Origin: Pseudotabrizicola sp.
Lineage (GTDB): Bacteria; Pseudomonadota; Alphaproteobacteria; Rhodobacterales; Rhodobacteraceae
Direction: 5' to 3'
NCBI RefSeq assembly: GCF_030656345.1
Contig: NZ_JAUSNR010000056.1
Coordinates: 79,110-143,109, forward strand
Length of the DNA stretch: 64,000 bases
The position numbers and the translations under genes are program-made. Below are positions 54,711 through 63,108 of this stretch, piece after piece. Under the pieces are notes generated by a model, which made no database searches, had not been told where the DNA came from, and saw only the letters and a list, made by a program, of their open reading frames with translations. Position 1 is the first letter of the stretch, and every line of letters begins with the position of its first letter.

Positions 54711-56293
54711 TGACCGCTTCGGCTGATACCATGGGGCGGCAGGCAACTGCCGCCCCCTTTGCCATCGAGCTGAAGGGCATATCCAAAGCCTTCGGCCCGG
54801 TTCAGGCCAACAAGGACATCAACATCGCCGTGCCAAAGGGCACGATCCACGGCATCATCGGTGAAAATGGTGCCGGGAAATCGACATTGATGTCGATCCT
54901 TTACGGATTTTACAAAGCTGACTCCGGCCAGATCCTTGTCGGCGACACCCTGACCGCCATTCCCGACAGCCAGAGCGCCATCCGCGCCGGCATCGGCATG
55001 GTGTTCCAGCATTTCAAACTGGTGCAGAATTTTACGGTACTGGAAAACATCGTCCTGGGGGCCGAAGACGGTGCGCTTCTGAACACCTCACTGGGGAAGG
55101 CCCGCCGCATCCTGCGCGAACTGGCGCAGGAATACGGGCTGGATGTGGACCCGGACGCGCTGATCGAAGACCTGTCGGTCGGCCATCAGCAGCGGGTCGA
55201 GATCCTGAAAGCGCTGTATCGTCAGGCCGATATCCTGATCCTGGACGAACCGACCGGGGTTCTGACCCCGGATGAGGCGGACCATCTGTTCCGCATCCTG
55301 CGCGGGCTGAAAGATCAGGGCAAGACCATCATCCTGATCACCCACAAACTGCGCGAAATCATGGAGGCGACCGATAACGTCAGCGTCATGCGGCGCGGCA
55401 CCATGGTTGCCACGGTCAAGACCAAAGAGACCAGCCCAGAGCAGCTGGCCGAGTTGATGGTGGGCCGCAAGGTGCTGCTGGAGGTGGAAAAGTCCCCCCC
55501 GGTGCCGGGCAAGGTGGTGCTGTCGGTCGACAATCTGCGGGTGCGTGACGAAAACGGGGTCGAACGGCTGAAAGGCATCAGTCTGGAGATCCGGGCCGGC
55601 GAGATTCTGGGCATCGCGGGGGTTGCGGGCAATGGCCAGTCCGACCTGCTGGCCGCCTTGGGGGGCATGGTGAACGCCAGCGGCAGGATCACACTGAACG
55701 GGGTGGATCTGCCGCTGTCCGGGGCGGGGGCCGATGGTCAGAGCCGGCGCGAGGCGGGCATCGCCCATGTGCCCGAAGACCGGCACCACCACGGGCTGAT
55801 CCTTGATTTCACCGCGTGGGAAAATGTGGCCTTCGGCTATCACAACGACCCGAAATACCAGAAATCGGCGCTGTTCATGGACAATGACGCCCTGCGCGCC
55901 GATACCGAAAGGAAGATGGCCACCTATGATGTGCGCCCGCCGATCTGCACGCTGGAGGCCAAGAACTTCTCGGGCGGCAACCAGCAAAAGATCGTCGTCG
56001 CGCGCGAGGTCGAACAGAACCCCGACTTGCTGCTGATCGGCCAGCCGACGCGCGGCGTGGATATCGGGGCGATCGAGTTCATTCACAAACAGATCGTCGC
56101 CCTGCGCGATGCCGGAAAGGCGATCCTGCTGGTCAGCGTGGAACTGGATGAGATCATGTCGCTGTCCGACCGCATTGCCGTGATGTTCGACGGCCAGATC
56201 ATGGGCCTGCGCGACCCGGCCACAACAGATGAACGCGAGTTGGGGATGCTGATGGCCGGGATGGATGGCAAAACCGCAGGGGAGGCCGCCTGA
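54710..56293 (+). CDS. ABC transporter ATP-binding protein, double ATPase (nucleoside importer)
   Basis: 527 residues with two ATPase modules, as in NupA-type sugar/nucleoside importers. Module 1: GENGAGKSTLMSILYGFY, LSVGHQQRVEILKALYR, ILILDEPTGVLTP. Module 2: degenerate Walker A (GVAGNGQSDLLAALGG), FSGGNQQKIVVAREV and LLLIGQPTRGVDIGA. One-base TGATG overlaps on both sides. Confidence 0.95.
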   Translation: MTASADTMGRQATAAPFAIELKGISKAFGPVQANKDINIAVPKGTIHGIIGENGAGKSTLMSILYGFYKADSGQILVGDTLTAIPDSQSAIRAGIGMVFQHFKLVQNFTVLENIVLGAEDGALLNTSLGKARRILRELAQEYGLDVDPDALIEDLSVGHQQRVEILKALYRQADILILDEPTGVLTPDEADHLFRILRGLKDQGKTIILITHKLREIMEATDNVSVMRRGTMVATVKTKETSPEQLAELMVGRKVLLEVEKSPPVPGKVVLSVDNLRVRDENGVERLKGISLEIRAGEILGIAGVAGNGQSDLLAALGGMVNASGRITLNGVDLPLSGAGADGQSRREAGIAHVPEDRHHHGLILDFTAWENVAFGYHNDPKYQKSALFMDNDALRADTERKMATYDVRPPICTLEAKNFSGGNQQKIVVAREVEQNPDLLLIGQPTRGVDIGAIEFIHKQIVALRDAGKAILLVSVELDEIMSLSDRIAVMFDGQIMGLRDPATTDERELGMLMAGMDGKTAGEAA

Positions 56294-57396
56294 TGGACCG
56301 TTTGCCAAGATGGGCCGATGTCACGCTGGTGCCCTTGGTCAGCCTGCTGTTTGCCGCCGCGATTTCGGCGCTGGTGCTGCTGGTGATCGGGCAAAGCCCG
56401 GTCGAGGCGTTCAAGGTGATGGTCGATGGTGCGCTCGGCTCGCCCTATGGCTGGGGCTATACGCTGTATTACGCCACCAGCTTCATCTTTACCGGGCTGG
56501 CGGTGACGGTGGCCTTTCATGCCGGGCTGTTCAACATCGGCGGTGAGGGGCAGGCCCAACTGGGCGGCCTTGGTGTCGCGCTGGTCTGCCTGTCGCTGCC
56601 CTGGCCGCATTGGACGGTGGCGCTGATCGCGGCCACCATGGGGGCGGCGTTGTTTGGCGCGGCCTGGGCGGCAATTCCGGCCTATCTGCAGGCCAAGCGC
56701 GGCAGCCATATCGTGATCACCACCATCATGTTCAACTATATCGCGGCGGCGCTGCTGGTCTATGTGCTGGTTGACGTGCTGCGCCCCACCGGGCAGATGG
56801 ACCCGGCCTCGGCCCGCTTTCCCGTGGGCGCGCAGCTGCCTGCGCTGAATGACATTCCCGGATTCAACCTGATCTTTCAACGGCCTGTGCCCGCCAATGT
56901 GACGCTGCTGATCGCGCTGGCCATGGCGGTCGTGGTGTGGGCTTTGCTGTGGCGCACGCGGCTTGGCTATCAGATCCGCGCCTTTGGCAAGTCAGAGGCG
57001 GCGGCGAAATATGCCGGTATCAACCCGGTGCGCATCACCATCATCGCCATGCTAATCTCTGGCGGGCTGGCCGGGATGATGAGCATCAACAACGTGATGG
57101 GCGAGGCGGAACGGCTGCTGCAGAACTCTTCCGAAGGGGCCGGGTTCATCGGCATCGCAGTGGCCCTGATGGGCCGCAACCATCCGTTCGGCGTGGTACT
57201 GGCGGCGCTGCTGTTCGGTTTCCTGTATCAGGGCGGCGCAGAACTGGGGCTGTGGACCACGATCCCGATCGAGATGCGCATCGTGGTGCAGGGTCTGGTG
57301 ATCCTGTTCACCGGGGCGCTTGATGTGATGGTGCGGATGATCCTTGAACGCGTCTTCCGCCTGTTCCGATCGACCAAAGCGCTGAGGGCTGCCTGA
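56293..57396 (+). CDS. ABC transporter permease 1 (BPD_transp_2, nucleoside importer)
   Basis: 367 residues with about nine membrane helices, including TGLAVTVAFHAGLFNIGGEGQAQLGGLG, the defining motif of this permease family (shown in part as FHAGLFNIGGEGQ). RAFGKSEAAAKYAGINPVRI and EGAGFIGIAVALMGRNHPFG follow. Works with the 322-residue permease next to it as a heterodimer. Confidence 0.94.
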   Translation: MDRLPRWADVTLVPLVSLLFAAAISALVLLVIGQSPVEAFKVMVDGALGSPYGWGYTLYYATSFIFTGLAVTVAFHAGLFNIGGEGQAQLGGLGVALVCLSLPWPHWTVALIAATMGAALFGAAWAAIPAYLQAKRGSHIVITTIMFNYIAAALLVYVLVDVLRPTGQMDPASARFPVGAQLPALNDIPGFNLIFQRPVPANVTLLIALAMAVVVWALLWRTRLGYQIRAFGKSEAAAKYAGINPVRITIIAMLISGGLAGMMSINNVMGEAERLLQNSSEGAGFIGIAVALMGRNHPFGVVLAALLFGFLYQGGAELGLWTTIPIEMRIVVQGLVILFTGALDVMVRMILERVFRLFRSTKALRAA

Positions 57397-58364
57397 TGGA
57401 TTATGCAACACTTCTGCAGGTGCTCGACACCACTATCCGGCTGGCGACGCCCTTGCTGCTGGCCTGCCTTGCGGGCCTGTATTCCGAACGCGCCGGGATT
57501 TTCGACATCGGACTGGAAGGCAAGATGCTGGCCGCCGCGATGTCGGCAGGCGCCGTCGCGGCGCTGACCGGATCGGCATGGGCGGGTTTGCTGGCCGGGA
57601 TCGGCGCGTCGATGCTGTTTGCCCTGCTGCATGGCATTGCGGCCATCACCTTTCGCGGCAATCAGCTGATTTCGGGTGTGGCGCTGAACTTTCTGGCCTC
57701 GGGCCTGACCGTGCTGATCGCGCAGGCGCTGTTCCGGCAGGGCGGTCGCACACCACCGCTGAGTGGTGCTGCCCGCTTCAACCCGATCACCCTGCCGGGG
57801 GCAGAAGCGCTGCGCGAAGTGCCGCTGATCGGCCCGCTGTATTATGAGGTGATTTCGGGCCATTCGGTGCTGGTCTATATGGCGTTTCTGATCGTGCCGC
57901 TGACCTGGTGGGTCCTGTTCCGCACCCGCTTTGGCCTGCGCCTGCGCGCCGTGGGGGAAAACCCGGCAGCGGTAGATACGGCGGGCATCTCGGTTGTGGG
58001 TCTGCGCTTTGCTGCCGTTGCCATCACCGGCATTCTGTGCGGCATTGCCGGGGCCTATATGGCGACCGCGCTGCAGGCCGGCTTTGGCCGTGAAATGACG
58101 GCGGGGCGCGGCTATATCGCGCTCGCCGCGCTGATCTTTGCCAAATGGCGCCCGGTTGCCGCGATGTGGGCCTGCCTGTTGTTCGGGTTTTTCCAGGCGC
58201 TTGCCCTGCGACCTGACGTGGTGCAGGCGGTGGTGCAGGTCCGGGTGCCTGTGCCGCTGCTGGACGCGCTGCCCTATATGCTGACCGTGCTGGTGCTGGC
58301 CGGGTTTGTCGGCAAGGCGATCCCGCCGCGCGCCGGGGGGCAGCCTTATGTCAAGGAACGCTAA
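57396..58364 (+). CDS. ABC transporter permease 2 (BPD_transp_2, nucleoside importer)
   Basis: 322 residues, about eight membrane helices. ERAGIFDIGLEGKMLAAAM, RAVGENPAAVDTAGISVVGLR and TAGRGYIALAALIFAKWRP are family motifs. Start overlaps the stop of permease 1 by one base. Last transporter gene; the phosphorylase gene begins 181 bases downstream. Confidence 0.94.
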   Translation: MDYATLLQVLDTTIRLATPLLLACLAGLYSERAGIFDIGLEGKMLAAAMSAGAVAALTGSAWAGLLAGIGASMLFALLHGIAAITFRGNQLISGVALNFLASGLTVLIAQALFRQGGRTPPLSGAARFNPITLPGAEALREVPLIGPLYYEVISGHSVLVYMAFLIVPLTWWVLFRTRFGLRLRAVGENPAAVDTAGISVVGLRFAAVAITGILCGIAGAYMATALQAGFGREMTAGRGYIALAALIFAKWRPVAAMWACLLFGFFQALALRPDVVQAVVQVRVPVPLLDALPYMLTVLVLAGFVGKAIPPRAGGQPYVKER

Positions 58365-58432
58365 GCGTCGCCTGTGAGGCCCGCCGGGGACATTGTGAAC
58401 AGATAATGAAGATCAGCCCTGTATTCATTTCC

Positions 58433-58515
58433 TGTTCACAAATATCCTCTGGGGGCAGTCTGTTGGTTTCGCCATTGGTTCGAGAAACCGATAGACTGGG
58501 GGGCGAAGCGCCCCC
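58433..58515. repeat. Copy 3 of TGTTC-NN-AAATATCC element followed by two hairpins
   Basis: TGTTCACAAATATCC (58433-58447), then an imperfect inverted repeat (GTCTGTTGGTTTC against GAAACCGATAGAC) and a perfect 7-bp stem GGGGGCG-AAG-CGCCCCC at 58499-58515. It sits between permease 2 and the phosphorylase gene and may attenuate read-through. Confidence 0.55.
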
Positions 58516-58545
58516 GGCGCTTTGGCAAAAAGGAAGGCAGGCAGA

Positions 58546-59349
58546 ATGAGCACCAGATCCGAAACGACCGCCCTGATCCGTGACCGCGCAGGGGATGCGC
58601 CGGTCAGGCTTGGTCTGATCCTGGGCTCTGGCCTTGGCCATCTGGCACATGCGGTGGACGGGGTGGCCATTCCCTACGCCGATCTGCCCGGTTTCCCGCA
58701 TGCGGCAGTGTCGGGGCATAACCCGAACCTGCACATCGGCACGCTGGAAGGCGTGCGGGTGGCGGTGTTTGGTGCACGTGAGCATTACTATGAAAAGGGC
58801 AACCCCGCCGCGATGCGGCTGGCGCTGGAGGTGTTGCATGATCTGGGCGCGGAAAGCCTGATCCTGACCAATGCTGCAGGCTCCATGCGCCCGGACGTTC
58901 CGCCGGGCGATCTGATGCTGCTGTCGGATCACATCAATTACAACGGGCTGAACCCGCTGATCGGTGAGCCGACGGATGCGCGCTTCGTCCCGATGACCGA
59001 TGCACATAACCCCGATCTGCGCGCGGCCCTGCGGGCCAGTGCGCTGGCCGAGGGGATCGACATCAAGGATGGCGTCTATGCCTGGTACTCCGGCCCATCG
59101 TTTGAAACTCCGGCGGAGATCCGGATGCTGAAGCTGCTGGGGGCCGATGCCGTGGGCATGTCGACCGTGCCCGAAGTCATCCTGGCCCGCTTTCTGGGCC
59201 TGCGTTGTGCGGCGATCTCGACGATCACCAATATGGCGGCGGGGCTGTCGGACGAACAGATCAGCCATGAGCATACCAAGGCCATGGCCCCGATGGGTGC
59301 GGCAAAACTGGAACGCATTCTGCGGCATTTCCTGAGCACCCTCCGATGA
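58546..59349 (+). CDS. Purine nucleoside phosphorylase (PunA/XapA type)
   Basis: 267 residues from ATG 58546. Trimeric-type PNP that splits inosine and guanosine to base plus ribose-1-phosphate. LGLILGSGLGHLAHAV (phosphate loop), GAREHYYEKGNPAAMRLALEVL, LTNAAGSMRPDVPPGDLMLLSDHIN and YSGPSFETPAEIRMLKLLGADAVGMSTVPEV (parts: GPSFETPAEIRML, GADAVGMSTVPEVI) are all diagnostic. Placed after a nucleoside importer on the same strand, it completes a salvage module. Confidence 0.95.
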   Translation: MSTRSETTALIRDRAGDAPVRLGLILGSGLGHLAHAVDGVAIPYADLPGFPHAAVSGHNPNLHIGTLEGVRVAVFGAREHYYEKGNPAAMRLALEVLHDLGAESLILTNAAGSMRPDVPPGDLMLLSDHINYNGLNPLIGEPTDARFVPMTDAHNPDLRAALRASALAEGIDIKDGVYAWYSGPSFETPAEIRMLKLLGADAVGMSTVPEVILARFLGLRCAAISTITNMAAGLSDEQISHEHTKAMAPMGAAKLERILRHFLSTLR

Positions 59350-59428
59350 GGCGGATCGGCGTTTGACTTCGCTGTCAAAGGCGCGCAAGCCTTTGGACTG
59401 ACCGCCCTTTCCCCCGTCGGGGTCTGAC

Positions 59429-60349
59429 ATGCAGATTTTCCTCCCCATTGCCGACCTCTCGGTCAACCTGTTCCTGCTTCTGGGCATTGGCGGGGTCGTG
59501 GGGTTTTTGTCGGGCCTGTTCGGTGTGGGCGGCGGGTTCCTGATCACGCCCTTGCTGTTTTTCATCGGCATCCCCCCGGCCATTGCGGTGGCGACCGGGG
59601 CCAATCAGGTGGTGGCGTCTTCGGTTTCCGGCGTGCTGGCGCAGGTCAAGCGCAAGGCGGTGGATTTTCCCATGGGCTTTGTGCTGCTGGCAGGCGGCCT
59701 TGTCGGATCGGCGGTTGGTGTCTGGGTTTTCGCCCGGCTGACGGCAGCCGGTCAGGTCGATCTGTTTGTGCAACTGTCCTATGTGCTGTTTCTGGGGCTG
59801 ATCGGGCTGACCATGTTCTGGGAATCGGTGGTCGCCCTGCGACGCGCGAACCGGCCCGGCGCGCCGATCCGACGGTCGCATACGCATAACTGGGTGCATG
59901 GGCTGCCCTTCAAGATGAAGTTCCGGGCCTCGGGCCTGTATATCTCGGTCCTGCCACCGCTGGCGGTTGGGGCGCTGGTGGGGTTTCTGGCGGCGATCAT
60001 GGGGGTTGGCGGCGGGTTCATCATGGTGCCCGCGATGATCTATCTGCTGGGGATGCCGACCAAGGTGGTGATCGGCACATCCTTGTTCCAGATCATCTTT
60101 GTCACCGCATTCACCACCGTGATGCATGCCGTAACGGCCAATACCGTGGATATGATGCTGGCGGTATTGCTGATTTTTGGCGGGGTCATCGGGGCACAGA
60201 TCGGGGCGCAGGTCAGCGGGCGGCTGAAGGCGGAACAGTTGCGCATCCTTTTGTCGCTGCTGGTGCTGGGGGTTGCGATCAAGATCGCGGCGGATCTTCT
60301 GCTGCGCCCGTCCGAGCTTTACAGCATCACGCCGGGGTTACTGCCATGA
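59429..60349 (+). CDS. Sulfite exporter TauE/SafE family permease
   Basis: 306 residues, about eight to nine membrane segments in two similar halves: GGVVGFLSGLFGVGGGFLITPLL in the first and LVGFLAAIMGVGGGFIMVPAMIYLLGMPTKVVIGTSLF in the second. These are the TauE repeats (G-x-GGG). Substrate may be sulfite, sulfoacetate or an organic acid; cannot be decided. Coupled to the TIGR02186 gene by a four-base overlap, a pairing common in Alphaproteobacteria. Confidence 0.93.
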   Translation: MQIFLPIADLSVNLFLLLGIGGVVGFLSGLFGVGGGFLITPLLFFIGIPPAIAVATGANQVVASSVSGVLAQVKRKAVDFPMGFVLLAGGLVGSAVGVWVFARLTAAGQVDLFVQLSYVLFLGLIGLTMFWESVVALRRANRPGAPIRRSHTHNWVHGLPFKMKFRASGLYISVLPPLAVGALVGFLAAIMGVGGGFIMVPAMIYLLGMPTKVVIGTSLFQIIFVTAFTTVMHAVTANTVDMMLAVLLIFGGVIGAQIGAQVSGRLKAEQLRILLSLLVLGVAIKIAADLLLRPSELYSITPGLLP

Positions 60350-61104
60350 TCCGCGCCGCATTGATCTGGCTGCTGACCGCCCTGCCCGCCCTTGCCGCGA
60401 GCGAAGACATCGTCGCGGGGCTGAGCCAGAACCGCGTGTCGATCACCGCCGATTTTGAAGGGTCCGAGATCCTGATTTACGGCGCGATCAAGCGCACGGC
60501 CCCGGTGCCGCCGGGCGCATTGCACATCATCATCACGGTGGAAGGTCCATCCAGACCGCTGACGGTGCGCAAGAAAGAGCGCACGGCGGGCATCTGGATC
60601 AACCGTGAGGCGGTGCAGATCGCCAGTGCCCCGTCCTTTTACGCGATTGCGACCACCGGCCATCTGCGCGACATCCTGACAGAAACCGAGAATTTGCGGC
60701 ATCAGATCACCATTCCCCGGGCGATCCGGGCCGTGGGCATTTCGCAGCAGGCGCAGAATGCACCGGAGTTTCTGGAAGCCCTGATCCGCGTCCGCGAGGC
60801 GGAAGACCGCTATCGCCTGCGCGAACGGTCAGTCCAGTTCACCGAGGCCACGCTGTTCCGGTCAGATGTGGTTTTGCCCGCGAACCTGACCGAAGGTCTG
60901 TACCGGGTTCGCATCTTTCTGACCCGCGACGGGCAGGTGGTGGACAGGATCGAGCGTCAGATCAATGTCCGCAAAGAGGGGTTGGAGCGGTTTTTGTTCA
61001 ACCTCTCGCGTGATCAGCCGCTGATCTATGGCCTGCTGTCACTGCTGATCGCGGTTGTTGCGGGCTATGGTGCCTCTGCTGCGTTCCGGTTCATGAAGCG
61101 CTAA
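60346..61104 (+). CDS. TIGR02186 family membrane-anchored protein
   Basis: 252 residues with a signal peptide (LIWLLTALPALAAS), a beta-rich periplasmic body starting EDIVAGLSQNRVSITADFEGSEILIYGAI, and one C-terminal membrane helix (QPLIYGLLSLLIAVVAGYGAS). This is the conserved alphaproteobacterial TIGR02186 family, always near TauE-like genes; function unknown, perhaps an accessory for export. Its stop overlaps the stop of the convergent thioesterase gene by four bases. Confidence 0.88.
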   Translation: MIRAALIWLLTALPALAASEDIVAGLSQNRVSITADFEGSEILIYGAIKRTAPVPPGALHIIITVEGPSRPLTVRKKERTAGIWINREAVQIASAPSFYAIATTGHLRDILTETENLRHQITIPRAIRAVGISQQAQNAPEFLEALIRVREAEDRYRLRERSVQFTEATLFRSDVVLPANLTEGLYRVRIFLTRDGQVVDRIERQINVRKEGLERFLFNLSRDQPLIYGLLSLLIAVVAGYGASAAFRFMKR

Positions 61105-61616
61105 TCCGATGGCGTGCCCGGCGGTTGCGGCATCAGGAAATGCCCGGTCCCTTGCGCAAACAGCCGGGCGCGGTTGTCCTGCCACGCCTCGACATGCACC
61201 GAGGCATAGCGGCGGCCAGACCGGTTGATGCGGGCACGTGCATAGGCATCGCGCGGCAGGCCGGACCGCAGGTAATCAACCGTGAAATCAATGGTCTTGG
61301 GCAGGCGCACCGGGGCCATGTCTGCGGTCGGGTCAATCCGCCCGGCCTCAATCTCTTCCCACAGGCTGCCCCAGGCCAGTTCAATGATCGCCGCCACCTC
61401 AAGAAACGCTGCCGTCACCCCGCCATGCAAAGCGGGCAGCGCCGGATTGCCAATCAGCTTTTCGTCAAACGGCAGAATCGCCGTCAGCTCATCGCCGCGC
61501 CGGTCGAACTGGATGCCGAGGTAGGCGATGTAGGGCACGCCGGACAGCAGCCCGCGCAGGGCACTGTCCCGGCGTTGCTTGATCACCTGCACAGGTTCCG
61601 GGCGCTGCACTGTCAT
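61101..61616 (-). CDS. PaaI-family thioesterase
   Basis: 171 residues, hot-dog fold. [19 protein letters not shown] has the HGG motif, while the catalytic Asp/Glu position reads Glu in [43 protein letters not shown] is the typical beta-strand end (parts: [20 protein letters not shown]). Longer than the usual ~140 residues because of an N-terminal helix and an insertion. ATG overlaps the stop of the next thioesterase gene (ATGA), so the two form a pair. Confidence 0.9.
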   Translation of the reverse strand: MTVQRPEPVQVIKQRRDSALRGLLSGVPYIAYLGIQFDRRGDELTAILPFDEKLIGNPALPALHGGVTAAFLEVAAIIELAWGSLWEEIEAGRIDPTADMAPVRLPKTIDFTVDYLRSGLPRDAYARARINRSGRRYASVHVEAWQDNRARLFAQGTGHFLMPQPPGTPSD

Positions 61617-62047
61617 CGCGCGGCCCCCTTTGGCCGGTTCAGCGTAAAGGCCCCGGTGGCCGCCGCGACAGGCCGCGTTTCATCTTCATCGGTGGCCGTC
61701 ACCCGGACAAAGGCGACCGAGCGTGTGACATGATAACACTCTGCCCGCGCCAGAATCGCCTGCCCCGGGGTGGCCGCGCGGAAATAGTCGATCCGCAGAT
61801 CCAGCGTGGCCGTCGAGGCGGGTGCGGTCGGGTGACACATCACCGCCGCCCCCGATGCGGTGTCCATCAGCGCTGAGACCGCGCCGCCATGAATGACGCC
61901 GGTGGCCGGGTCGCCGATGAACCGGGGGTCATAGGGCATGGAAATCGCGGCCTTGCCATCGCCAAGGCTTTCAAACTCCATCCCCAGAGCGCGGGCATGG
62001 GGAATGGCCTCTATGAACTGCCGGGCGATTTGGATGATATCGGTCAT
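61613..62047 (-). CDS. PaaI-family thioesterase
   Basis: 144 residues, hot-dog fold acyl-CoA thioesterase. [20 protein letters not shown] is the HGG-x(5-6)-D catalytic helix, with [37 protein letters not shown] following (parts: [24 protein letters not shown]). First of the pair; divergent from a MerR regulator 118 bases away. Confidence 0.92.
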   Translation of the reverse strand: MTDIIQIARQFIEAIPHARALGMEFESLGDGKAAISMPYDPRFIGDPATGVIHGGAVSALMDTASGAAVMCHPTAPASTATLDLRIDYFRAATPGQAILARAECYHVTRSVAFVRVTATDEDETRPVAAATGAFTLNRPKGAAR

Positions 62048-62121
62048 GCAGGCTCCTTCATGGTCATAATCCCCGCTTCACGCGTCACTGCAAGGCGCTT
62101 ATTCGGTGCGGCTGACATTGC

Positions 62122-62139
62122 GCGCGGGTAAATCCGCGC
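62122..62139. promoter_or_regulatory. Dyad GCGCGG-N6-CCGCGC between divergent thioesterase and merR genes
   Basis: Perfect 6-base arms around a 6-base AT-rich centre. It lies 27 bases before the merR start, where a MerR-family regulator would bind its own promoter. No functional proof. Confidence 0.4.
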
Positions 62140-62165
62140 ATAGTCTTAACGCACGGAGGACTGAA

Positions 62166-62546
62166 ATGACCGACACCAACCGGCTCAGCTTCAAGGAAAT
62201 GTGCGCGCGGTTCGATGTCACCCCCCGCACTCTGCGCTATTACGAATACATCGAACTGCTGTCGCCGGAAAAGGAAGGGCGCGCCCGGTTTTACGGTCCG
62301 CGTGAACTGGCCCGGATGACACTGATCCTGCGCGGGCGGCGCTTTGGCTTCAGTCTGGAAGAAATCCGGCAATGGCTGCTGATGTACCGCCAGGAAGGCA
62401 CCCGCCCGCAATATGAGACGTTTCTCGGCCTAGCCGATCGCCAGTTGGCGGAACTGGAACGCCAAAAGGCAGAGCTGGATGCCACGATTGACGATTTGCG
62501 CGCGCTGCGGGCCACCACTGTCGACGATCTGTCCAAGCTCGGTTGA
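62166..62546 (+). CDS. MerR-family transcriptional regulator (paralogue 1)
   Basis: 126 residues from ATG 62166 (GGAGG 7 bases upstream). The MerR winged helix starts [28 protein letters not shown] and continues ELARMTLILRGRRFGFSLEEIRQW; a coiled-coil dimerisation helix ends the protein (RQLAELERQKAELDATIDDLRAL). No metal-binding cysteines, so it is not a metal sensor. Close relative of the next gene. Likely controls acyl-CoA related genes around it. Confidence 0.92.
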   Translation: MTDTNRLSFKEMCARFDVTPRTLRYYEYIELLSPEKEGRARFYGPRELARMTLILRGRRFGFSLEEIRQWLLMYRQEGTRPQYETFLGLADRQLAELERQKAELDATIDDLRALRATTVDDLSKLG

Positions 62547-62586
62547 GACTGACATCACGTAAGCAGAAATCTGACGTGACGTTACA

Positions 62587-62602
62587 TTTACGTTAACGTC
62601 AA
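62587..62602 (+). promoter_or_regulatory. MerR-type operator upstream of second merR gene
   Basis: TTTACGTTAACGTCAA, a 16-base dyad with 7 of 8 paired positions, about 70 bases before the merR start. A second imperfect dyad (TCACGT...ACGTGA) lies just upstream at about 62554-62579. MerR regulators of acyl-CoA and branched-chain amino acid degradation recognise sites of this look; match recalled, not searched. Confidence 0.5.
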
Positions 62603-62672
62603 GCACTCTAGTATGCTTATCTCAAAGCACACATCTGCCCTTCAGATGTTTTGTGTTCGAAAGTGCATGCTG

Positions 62673-63065
62673 ATGACAACCGATCTGATGACCATCCGCC
62701 AGATGTGTGACTCCTTCGATGTCACTCCGCGCACCTTGCGGTTCTATGAGGCGAAGGAATTGCTGTTCCCGCAGCGCGACGGCACCCGTCGCCTGTTCAC
62801 CCGGCGCGACCGGGCGCGGCTGACGCTGATCCTGCGCGGCAAGCGATTTGGCTTCAGCCTGGAAGATATCCGCCAGATCCTCGATCTGTATGACCGGGAC
62901 GGGTCCAATCACGCGCAGACCCTGCGCACCTATGAATTGGCCCAAGCGCGCCTCGCCCAGATGGAGGCGCAGCGCGCCGAACTGGATGTGGCCATCGCCG
63001 AGTTGAAAGCCGAACTCGACGCGGGCGGTGAGATGATCGCCGGGCTGCGCCGCGCGGCCGAATAA
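62673..63065 (+). CDS. MerR-family transcriptional regulator (paralogue 2)
   Basis: 130 residues from the ATG at 62673; in-frame ATGs at 62667 and 62613 are possible and no site has a strong ribosome-binding sequence. [36 protein letters not shown] and [28 protein letters not shown] (parts) define the MerR domain, with a coiled coil [25 protein letters not shown]. It stands 43 bases before the acyl-CoA dehydrogenase gene, which it probably controls from the upstream dyad. Confidence 0.9.
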   Translation: MTTDLMTIRQMCDSFDVTPRTLRFYEAKELLFPQRDGTRRLFTRRDRARLTLILRGKRFGFSLEDIRQILDLYDRDGSNHAQTLRTYELAQARLAQMEAQRAELDVAIAELKAELDAGGEMIAGLRRAAE

Positions 63066-63108
63066 AGACACCGACAAAGATCAAGACTGTTTCAGGGAGA
63101 GAGCACCG

